Shown here: positions 56,001-64,000 of the stretch, in pieces | How positions within the stretch are numbered: position 1 is the stretch's first letter | Layout of the letters: the number at the start of each line of letters is the position of its first letter | Source of the DNA: Lepidodermella squamata | Lineage: Eukaryota > Gastrotricha | Direction of reading: 5' to 3' | NCBI GenBank assembly: GCA_047495785.1 | Contig: JBLDXI010000023.1 | Span: 1,240,001-1,304,000 of the forward strand | Length of the DNA: 64,000 nt | Translations under genes and position numbers: made by a program | Notes under the pieces: generated by a model | The model's database searches: none | Told to the model about the DNA's origin: nothing | What the model saw: the letters and a program-made list of their open reading frames with translations, nothing else

Positions 56001-58795
56001 CGATGATTTTCAAATTCAAATAATGACATGGGATCCTAAGAAAAAATATTGTTAAATTGCAAATAAAATGCAAAGTGTCAGACGGCAATAAAATTAAGAA
56101 ATTGCGGGCGAGATTTCTTGCACTTTTTATTACTTGAAGAACGCGTGCGTTCATCTAAATCGCATTCATCTATTACGAACGCGTGCTCTAATTTGTTTGT
56201 GAGCGTAAAATCTCATTCATAAAACAGCAACGCACAGCAATAATTTTTATTACGATAGCAAAACACGACACGCAAAACGGTGGCGAAGATGTTAGCCAGG
56301 TCGGTGGCTTTGCATCAGGTGATCAAGCTTTGCAACACAAACTGATAAAAATGCGCAGGTTGTCGTGTAAAATTCCTCGTCTTCACAGCTTTCGAATGGC
56401 GCTACGCCAAGGGCAATCGAAGAAATACTCGAATTTTAAGAAAAATTCAAAGCAGAACAACTCAGAAGTCAATTTCAGAACTCCTTGAATCTGTCTAACA
56501 AACAGTCATTTTGGCACGGGAATCGAGCGACAGAATTAAAATAAATTGACGATATGACGATTGGTTGTTAGCAGGTTCAGTCGGCTTAATTTCGGACTGT
56601 ATAAAAATGCGAAACGTATTTTTCCTCAATTTCTTCCGAAAATAAATTTCCCTGATTTTTTTTCGAAATTCGACCCAAGGGTCAAAAAAACCTTAAAAAC
56701 CCGAAAATCAGTATGCAAAATAAAGTGAAAACTTCCAGCTAATTGTCTAACCTAATTCGAAAAAATTTCGATTGCCAAAATTCTGGTAAAAATCGTGAGA
56801 TCAGCAAAATTTGCAGAAAAATTGAGAACAACTCTGAATTTTATTTCCGACACTAATAGAAATCATCTTCAGGGAGATGGTTTAGGCGTAAAATCATATT
56901 AAATTAGAATCTTAAGGCGGATATTTCAAATTATGATTATTGATTATTTCTGTGAGAAATCGAAACGTCGGAAATATAAACTGTTAGCGCTAAATTTCAT
57001 CAATCGTTTTTACTCCAAAAACTGATTATCAAATTCTGAATTTCCGACTGATTTCAAGATGATAATAATTTCGCAGAGCTGGAAATTCTAGGCGAGGCAA
57101 TTAGTAGTGATGTTCTAGCAGTGGCCAGAAACTTGCAGCAGAAAATTAAACTGAAAAGAGGTAGATAAACGTGGATGAAGAATCACTCGAAAATAACAAA
57201 ATTCCTGAGATCGTTCAAATTAACCGGCACTGTAAAAAAGTTCGCAGTTAAGCCGCTAATTAACTGGCTTTTACTCGGGCAATTAGGGACATGGGAGCCT
57301 CCTATATGTAGCCTAAAAATTTTAATCGAGGCTTCAAATTACCGAAAAATAAAATTCGCGACCATATACACCAAATTTTGGGTTAAAATTATAAAAAGCC
57401 GGTTTTCTTAGTCATCTTTTTTGAACACTCTAAACCCAATTTTGCCCTACGTCACTAAGGACAAATAAACCCCGATTATTCTAAATAGATTTCTAGTAGT
57501 TAGCGATTCGAATTTTTTTATTTTTTATTCTAAATAACCGGCCGTACTAAATGCCAAGTGCTAAATAGGGAACTTTTTTTTACAGTGGGGACAAAAATTG
57601 GTTATAATATTCAAGATTCATACATTCGCTTATCAATCGCATAATAATTAATAATTAATAATAGTGGAAATGATTTTCTTTGAAAAACGAGCTCGTTTAT
57701 GCGAGTCTCAGCTGTCGGAAGAAATAAGTGACAACAAATATTTCAATTATTTTAATTTTCTAATTCGAGTGGGTATATCGACTGCGGCATTTTTCATGAA
57801 TTTCATGAATTTTTTATGCAGAGTCTTCAATAATTGTTAGCAAAATTTAGAAAAATTTTTTATTTTAGAAAAATTAAGAATTTAATTTGCCAACATTTTC
57901 TGGTCGATACAAATCACTATAAAATTCGGATAATAAGAAATTTAGAATTTGGAAAATAAAATTCAACAAAAACTTAAATTAAGAAAACCAGTGAAAAGGG
58001 CCCTCCTGTCATTGGGAAAGATAATTCTAGTGAAAAAATTAGAACAGGAATTAAAACACATAATTCTTGTCATATGGCTGGCCCTGCGGTTTCACCTAGC
58101 GGCAAAATTTCGATCTATTAACATTAAAAATCCCAGATTTTTCGTTGAAATGACATATCGCAATGCAGGCTTTTCATTTTCTGCTGCTTTTTACGAATAA
58201 TTCGTAGAATATTTATGAAAAATTAATTATTGAGCGCAGTAAATTTTTCTAGGGCAAGAAGATTTTTTTAGCGAATGATTGGGCGAGGGCGAGGGGGCAA
58301 TAAACGTCGCGCGTGCGCAATTTTTTGCCAATCATTGGCGTCGCAAGTCTATCGTCTATCGTCTTACAAGTTGGATACAATTATGACGACGCGACAACCG
58401 CCGATGAAAATAAAACTGTCGTTAATTTTGTAAATCATTTTTAAGGAGGAATGATTTTATCACGCGGCGCGGCGAAGAAAGCAAAAAATGCTTGAATCAT
58501 TTTAGAGCACGCGCATTCATTAAATTTATGATGACGTGCGTGAATGCGTGACCTATCGTGGTCGGCTTAATTATTCTATTCGTTTATCCATACATTCATC
58601 AACATGACCTGATTCGTTTGACCCTCAATTTTAACGAGTAATCTCGTAGCAAAATTACACAAAAGGCTAGAAACACCAAGCAAAACATTTCATTTATTTC
58701 ATTAATTTGCTCGGCTTCTCCTTCTTCTCCTTCTTCTTATTCACCTTCGTCTTCTACCTAGTGATTATAGGAGAAAATTAGTTGAGTCGAAGAAA
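56001..58795. other. Gene-free AT-rich stretch
   Basis: No exon is supported. It contains the broken Penelope terminus pair at 56841-56983. The sequence from 58600 belongs to the duplicated cassette flank. Confidence 0.4.
56841..56983. mobile_element. Inverted pair of broken Penelope termini
   Basis: The minus-strand copy (56841-56880) keeps CTGAAGATGATTTCTATTAG but has lost the GAAACG part. The plus-strand copy (56941-56983) keeps TTTCTGTGAGAAATCGAAACG but has lost CTGAAGA. Together they mirror the intact motif at 602-640 in inverted order, and neither can form the full core. Confidence 0.6.
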
Positions 58796-58954
58796 TCAAT
58801 CACATGTTTGAAACTCACTCATAGGCCTTGCGGCACAATGCCTGGAGAATATAAACTCAGGTTTGTTTGAATGTTTCTTTGTGGAGTTTGCTCGGGAAGA
58901 CCCGGCGACCTGCCTCGACGCTAAAAAAAGGAGAACAACAAAATTAGTGAGCAT
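58796..58954 (-). CDS. Family X small signal-peptide protein, copy 3
   Basis: A 52-aa frame starting MLTNFVVLLFLASRQVAGSS, a clear signal peptide, then a basic tail with one Cys near the end. It is about 190 bases downstream of family Y copy E and colinear with copy 2. Whether the frame is spliced near its end is unresolved. Confidence 0.35.
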   Translation of the reverse strand: MLTNFVVLLFLASRQVAGSSRANSTKKHSNKPEFIFSRHCAARPMSEFQTCD

Positions 58955-59143
58955 GACACCTCTAGGCAAGACGGAAACATAAAAGCAAGCAATAATAACG
59001 ACAAACAGGTAGAGATAAAATCTACGCAAGGCAACAGCACAACATTCAGATTACAAACTTATCCAGCCATGGCGCCGTGGCTAATTTCCTCCTTAATTGT
59101 TTTCATAGCAGAATTATAGTGAAACAAATTGATAATTTAAAAA

Positions 59144-59601
59144 TCAATCTTCACAAACCATGGTGGGCGACCTATTGACAGGCAGCTGCAACGCGGGCAC
59201 TGCTGGGCGTTCAATTTCCACATCAACCACGATTTCGCGCCACATTTCATTAGTTCGCAGATCGGTTCGCTGTTCGCCTTGTCGCTGTTGCTGTTCGCCT
59301 TGTTGCTGTTGCTGTTCGCCTTGTTGCTGTTGCTGTACGCCTTGTTGCTGTTGCTGTACGCCTTGTTGCTGTTGCTGTTGCTGTTGCTCGTAGATTGCGC
59401 TGGAATCGATTACAAAATAGAATTAATCTAAAAGCAACTGGGTAGGTCGTAACTTCTAACTTACACTTTCGCCCTGAGCTCGGCGTTTTCCGTTGCCAGC
59501 AGCAGGTTTTGCTGATGCTGCTGAACAATCGTGTCCATCTGCCTTTCGAAGTGTGCCAGTAGCCTTTCGACCACCTTGTACATATTGCCGAAGCAACCCA
59601 T
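59144..59601 (-). CDS. Family Y coiled-coil/poly-Q protein, copy E (expanded)
   Basis: Two exons, 59601-59465 and 59399-59144, joined in phase by a 65-base intron, give 130 aa. Exon 1 (MGCFGNMYKVVERLLAHFER, then VQQHQQNLLLATENAELRAK) matches copy A with a small insertion. Exon 2 has a tandem Gln-rich array, QQQQQG(V/E) repeated about five times, then EMWREIVVDVEIERP and LPVNRSPTMVCED. The Gln array is an in-frame expansion of a 21-bp unit relative to copies A and B. Function unknown. Confidence 0.6.
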
Positions 59602-60070
59602 TGATACAGGTTAAAAAATCGAGCAATAAAAAATTCAAAATTACTAGAAAATATCAGAGAAATAGCTGGAAATTTTAGCAACACGTAGGCGCCTATATAG
59701 CCACAAAGTCGCGTGGCTTGAATGAACGCCAATTGTTGCACCATTATTTGGAAAACGCCGCTCGTGCCTTTCCATCAATCGAGTGAATTTCAAACAATAA
59801 TAAAAACCTGGATTGAACAGGAAAAAAACTAGCTTTTTCAGCTTTTTATCTCGTGGCGAAGAACACTGGCTTAAAGCTGAGGCGTTTCATTTTTCATGGA
59901 TTTTTATTTGAAATAATATAAAAATAGAACATGCAGTCTAATATCGAGCCTTTATACATTAGGCCGATGTGCTTTCTCTCTCTCTCGGTGCGACATTTTG
60001 TTTACTAGAATAAGCTATGAATAGTTTCTGTACTGTGCATCGGCGGTGCGGGAAATTTATACAAACAATC

Positions 60071-62423
60071 AATATTTATCGATTTATGCGCCGTGCCTTG
60101 ATGCCAGATGAATGAGCGCAATATAATGCTATAGCCTTCATAACGGTGCCGCGCTGCAAGCGACGTAAACCCTGTCGGAAATCTATACGCCAACTAAGGC
60201 TAAAATTAGGGTTCAAAAATCGACTTAAAACTCTTCGCAACTGCTCTTCGCAACTATTTCTTAGTCCCGAAATAAGACATTAAATCCACATTAATACTTT
60301 TTATTTCATAAATTGAACGATTTCAAATTGTTTTCACAAGTTTTTATATAAAAAGGTGAATAAAAACAACAGTCAATAGTTGGGCATCAAAGCCTGTTGC
60401 ATAATGTTCTTGCTCCGATTAGCCGCTCGTTGCCATCGCTGTTGAAGAACAGAAGCCTTGAGATGCTTGGTAACCATATCCGTATCGCTCCACTGCTAGA
60501 TGCCAATCGAGCCATTCTGAGCCAATCTGAAATAAACCGGAATTAATTCGAGTGAATTGTCAAACAATGAGAAAATAACTTCCTGCAAAAAGTGTTCGAA
60601 AAATTTCTTTCTTAATTTAATTGAAATTTAAAAGAAGAAAAATTGACAAAAAATGACAAAACCGAAAAAATATTCGAACTCAGAATTTTTAAAATATTCC
60701 CGACAAAATCGCAACATTTTGAGTTTGATAATTTCCTGAAATTTATAAGCATCGCCTTACTTCAATTAGAAGATCGCCATGGCTTGATAGCTCGGAAAAA
60801 CACGAGATTGGTTCGCCATCTTCGCTAACGCCACTCGTCACTGAATGGCAGCACCATTCTAAAATAAAAATATAAAACTCATGCCAATTTAATAACTGCA
60901 ACGAAGTCTCACCTGATTTTCAATCGATTTCGGACGAATTTGATCGATTCGGTAAAAACTGATAAATTAAAAATGATTTTTTTGTAAGCAGAAGTTTTAA
61001 TTGAGCAAATTCTCACCTTAAAATTCAAACAATAAGAAATGAACTTCGAGTAAAAATGAGAAATAATTTGACTTTTATTTTTAAAAGCTAAATTTGAATG
61101 AGAAAAAATTGAAAAATATTGAAAAATTGAAACCGAAAAATATTTGACATGATTTCTTTTAAATTTCGTAAATTTTTAATTATTTTTCTAAAATTCCAAA
61201 AATATTTTGAAGCCCCTCTAAAATTTCCCCTAAATTTTCAATATTTTTTAAAGTTTCGATTGCAGAAGTATATGTAGTAAAAACATTTCTGGCGATTTTT
61301 TAAAAATTATTCTGATTATTCTGAAGTCTGTTAATATCGATAGGCTCCACAGCTTCTCTACTACCAACTACCGCCTCATCTTATCCTCATTATTTGAACG
61401 ATTTTAGAGTTTTTCGGAATCACGCTTTTGTATGAATTTGACATTAGGCTAGTAGAGAAATTCGCCGCAGTTCCTTGATTTTTTTCAATTTTTCAATATT
61501 TTTACTCAGACACAGTTTTTTCGCATTGACAATTGCCTAGTGGCAAATCCAATCGGGTGTGACTTTCTTCATCCGACCCATGTCTTATTTCATCCGACAA
61601 CCGAATATTTTACTTAAATCATTCGACATGAAAATATCGATTTTCTCAATTTTCCTAAGCTTGATTTTTCGCCAGGGTCATACCCCTTTCATGCACCATT
61701 TTTTTGGCCATTGAACCGGCAGAATTTTATGTTGAAAGATTTATATCTGAGCAGTCATTCAATTTTTTACTGTAATTTTTTGAAACTATGAAAAAGCAGG
61801 TCGGCAGGTTTTAGGCACATTTTTTGTTGTCGGATGTAATGAGACATTTGTCGGATGAAAAACGTTTTCCCCATCTAATCTTGAGCTGTGTTTTTTACCA
61901 AACGTGTCTCGTTGAATGAGGATGCCGAATGATGCCAGAAAAGAAATTTCATGATAATTTTATATGATGGCTGAGACCATTTTCTATCGCGGCTGAGGAT
62001 TATTTTTACTTCCGCATTTGTCGTCGTTTTTATTCTAATATTGTTTCCATATTTCACTTGGAATCGCGCGAGGTTAGCAATTTTTGTCGATGCATATTTT
62101 CCGAAATGTTATCAAAAATTAACGAATTATTGTTCGCATCGCGAAATCGAAAAAGCGTATTCAAGTATTCAAATATTCAATGAATAAATTGGAACAGTAA
62201 TATTTTGATTTATTCGATAAACTTCTGAAATTCCATGCACGGTTTCAAACGGGAAATATTTCCGATATTTCACGTGACACAGAAGAAGGAAATATTTATA
62301 CCTGCCGCATAGAAAGCCGCAGATTTGCTGGAGAAAATCTATAAAAATCGAAAAATGCAGTTTCAAATAAGAAAGAAAAATCACAAGTCGTGAAAAACCA
62401 TGAAAAACACGGGAATATCTTTT
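60071..62423. other. Spacer with weak exon-like pieces
   Basis: On the minus strand 60860-60770 (SGVSEDGEPISCF, GTAAGG donor) and 60535-60440 (GSEWLDWHLAVERYGYGYQA to a stop) read like two joined exons, but no upstream exon fits in phase, so I do not call a gene. TTTCATCCGACAA near 61590 recurs inverted near 61828-61865, a possible ~300-bp MITE. Confidence 0.35.
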
Positions 62424-62792
62424 AGCGGAACCAAATTTACAGTGAGCGGAACCAAATTTGCTGTAGCGGAACCAAATATGCTGTAGCGGAACCAAATTTG
62501 CTTTTTGCGGAACCAAACTCGAAATATGCCAAGAGTCATTTTTTGAATATTTCTAAGAATTTTAGGCTAAGCATGAATTCTGAATTGAACACTGCGTCTT
62601 GTAGAGAATGTCGCGCTGAATTCACTGGAGAATTTTATAGAATTATTGGGGCCAATTTTGACATTCCATAAATTTCCGAAAAGCCATTTCACGCCACTAG
62701 AAAATTCTAAATTTTGGTTCCGCTAACAGCAAATTTGGTTCCGCTACAGCAAATTTGGTTCCGCTCACTGTAAATTTGGTTCCGGTAACAGG
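62424..62792. mobile_element. Foldback of inverted GCGGAACCAAATTTGCTGTA arrays
   Basis: The left side has five tandem ~20-bp units (GCGGAACCAAATTT plus ACAGT or GCTGT). The right side (62715-62792) has about four units in the opposite orientation, mirroring the left order unit by unit, including the ACAGTGA variant. The ~195-bp centre is unrelated. No coding capacity. Confidence 0.8.
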
Positions 62793-63424
62793 AAGACCCG
62801 AAAAACACGAGTCGGTGGCTATTTTAGGCTCCTCCAATGCCTAAGCCTATCTGAAGCCACCGTCGAATTTATCTGCAAAAGGCTGAATTCGTCTCAAATT
62901 TCTGAAAAAATGAGCAAGCCTAAATAAGGCCAAATACGAGGTTGTGATTTTCTCTGTCATTTTCACCCGAATCTCAGAAAGCCTATCGAAGCCTAACTTG
63001 GAGGTTGCCGCGAGGCCAAGCAAAAAATGTCAACTTTGGAATAGCCTATCTGAGGCCAAGTTGGCGTTGAAAAAGAGGGCTGAGGCTAAAAACCCCAACT
63101 GAGTCTACGATTTTCCGACAGGGAAATTACACTGCGAAAATGGATCGCCCATCAGAGACATATGAGATATACTTATAACACATCAGTATGTAATATTCAA
63201 TCAAACAATGAGTAAAATATGAATTAAAACAGGATTGAGAAACGGTATCTGTATATCCTGTATATCGCCTAGCGTGGCCGCAAAGAAAGTCCATAATGAA
63301 AATGAAAGTGGACACGCTGAATCGAATGGCTTTTTCAAACTTTTCATAGCCATCATAGTTTCAAAGTTAAGATTTGCATCCACTCATTTAAGTGCAAGGA
63401 ATCACTTATTTCAAACGAGTAGAT
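62793..63424. other. Gene-free stretch
   Basis: No exon is supported. AGGCCTA/AAGCCTA-type words recur between 62830 and 63090 in a loose array. Confidence 0.4.
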
Positions 63425-63482
63425 GGCTTAATGGTGCGAGAGGCTGGGTATGGAGCGTGAGAACGATGGTTCAACTCCCACA
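63425..63482 (+). other. tRNA-like Pol III promoter (possible SINE head)
   Basis: TGGCTTAATGG fits an A box and GGTTCAACTCC fits a B box, about 35 bases apart, as in tRNA genes. The flanking bases do not form a proper acceptor or T stem, so it is not a functional tRNA. It may be a tRNA-derived SINE fragment. Confidence 0.35.
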
Positions 63483-63601
63483 GCCTTCACAATTTTTTAG
63501 TTTTTTAGGCTGAAATTATTTTACATTGGATTTAAGCGTTTCCGAACAAAGGCAAACAAATTTGCATAAAAAACAGCCGAACAAGTCAGTTCGATTTCAC
63601 C

Positions 63602-64000
63602 CCTTTGTACGGCGTTGTTCTGCATTGCAAACGCTGGTCTGGGGTTCTCCGCCAGCCAGCGCATGGTTGCCGGTTGCCGATGCTGTGCCTCGCCTCCAGC
63701 CGTTCAAGGCTTCTGAGTTGGATCATGTGGATATCTACGTCACATGGGTTGGATGGCATCAATCCCATCTTCTACAAGTGGGGAGGGTCGGTGCTGCAAC
63801 ACATGTTCAATCAAGGCTCGGATCGCGTTTGGTGCTGCCCAATCGAAAGCTGGCCCGTCACAGCTGCTGTGCTGCTGCTCCTGCTGCTGCCCGTCGACGT
63901 CAAGCTGTTGAAGACCACCATGGCGCGCTGGCTGGGAGAGTTTTTGAAGAGCCACTACGCGCTACCTGACGACCAATACGCATTTCGCGCTCACCACTCT
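63602..64000 (+). mobile_element. Partial non-LTR retrotransposon reverse transcriptase
   Basis: A frame open to the window edge. In order it has TSHGLDGINP (the xGxDGI motif before the palm), VLQHMFNQGSDRVWC, PI, LLLPVDVKLLKTTMARWLG (matching the RPISLLPVxxKLLE region) and HYALPDDQYAFRAHHS (the Q-x-FRxxHST motif). The catalytic FADD box would lie beyond 64000. Some motif residues are altered, so the copy may be degenerate. Nothing upstream identifies an endonuclease. Confidence 0.55.

Larger units (their letters stand above)
49404..60070 (-). repeat. Tandemly duplicated Y-X gene cassette region
   Basis: A module made of a family Y gene, a spacer with ACTTATCCAGCCATGGCGCCGTGG-type sequence (copies near 49620, 50725, 55405, 55577 and 59060) and a family X gene recurs on the minus strand. 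50270-51370 and 58600-59800 are colinear copies including flanks (CTGATTCGTTTGACCC at both). 51940-52330 and 59690-60070 share CCTATA-AGCCAC, TCTCGTGGCGAAGAACACTG and CCGATGTGCTTTCTCTCTC. The copies differ by expansions, deletions and broken frames. Confidence 0.75.

Noticed and set aside
59160-59393. Plus-strand Cys-rich frame with CCCCC repeats
   Set aside because: It is the opposite-strand shadow of the Gln array in family Y copy E, which has splice sites and conserved ends on the minus strand.
60440-60860. Two minus-strand exon-like pieces that join in phase
   Set aside because: No upstream exon with a start fits the phase; too weak to call a gene.
62424-62792. CRISPR-like array
   Set aside because: Units are contiguous without spacers, mirrored in two arms, and the DNA is eukaryotic; it is a foldback element.
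63425-63482. Functional tRNA gene
   Set aside because: A and B boxes fit, but acceptor and T stems do not pair.

Overview
This is animal nuclear DNA, probably from a small invertebrate. Genes are split by GT-AG introns, many of them only 47-57 bases long (43-66 in the shortest models). Spacers are AT-rich, AATAAA poly(A) signals follow several stop codons, and the families are metazoan: a pentameric ligand-gated channel, a GABA-B-like class C receptor, a Rho relative with a CAAX box, a CED-4/Apaf-1-type NB-ARC ATPase and a KAR5/Brambleberry-like protein. Short TTAGGG-type stretches occur internally. The phylum cannot be fixed from the window.

Layout. 0.6-9.5 kb is a transposon graveyard: a Penelope-like element (PLE) remnant with hammerhead-like RNA motifs, a large foldback element carrying two nested MITEs, a 498-bp palindromic element with two opposed hammerhead-like motifs, an hAT-type MITE with an 8-bp target duplication, and a GC-rich foldback. 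One intact unknown gene lies inside it (4713-5516, minus). 9.6-19.9 kb is gene-rich: a KAR5/Brambleberry-like gene (minus), a Thr-stem membrane protein, a shredded GABA-B-like pseudogene, a chimeric ligand-gated channel and an intact GABA-B-like receptor. 20.3-21.5 kb is a TA-flanked mariner-type element. 21.5-29.4 kb shows no gene. 29.4-33.4 kb is a three-exon Rho-family pseudo-GTPase. 37.4-41.2 kb is an extended SDR (epimerase-like) gene whose 2.6-kb intron holds a decayed minus-strand gene. A secreted Cys/Thr-rich gene, a partial SDR pseudogene, a small secreted-peptide precursor, an NB-ARC gene and a secreted dienelactone-hydrolase-like gene follow up to 49.3 kb.

49.4-60.1 kb is a cluster of repeated minus-strand cassettes, each a small coiled-coil/poly-Q gene (family Y) followed by a small signal-peptide gene (family X), in several intact and broken copies. 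The last 4 kb is repeats, a foldback made of iterated 20-bp units, and the start of a non-LTR reverse transcriptase that runs off the window.

Exon models were built by hand from splice consensus, reading-phase agreement and family alignment. Those where a missing exon restores a known family alignment (channel, Rho-like) are firmest. Nothing here could be searched against a database.
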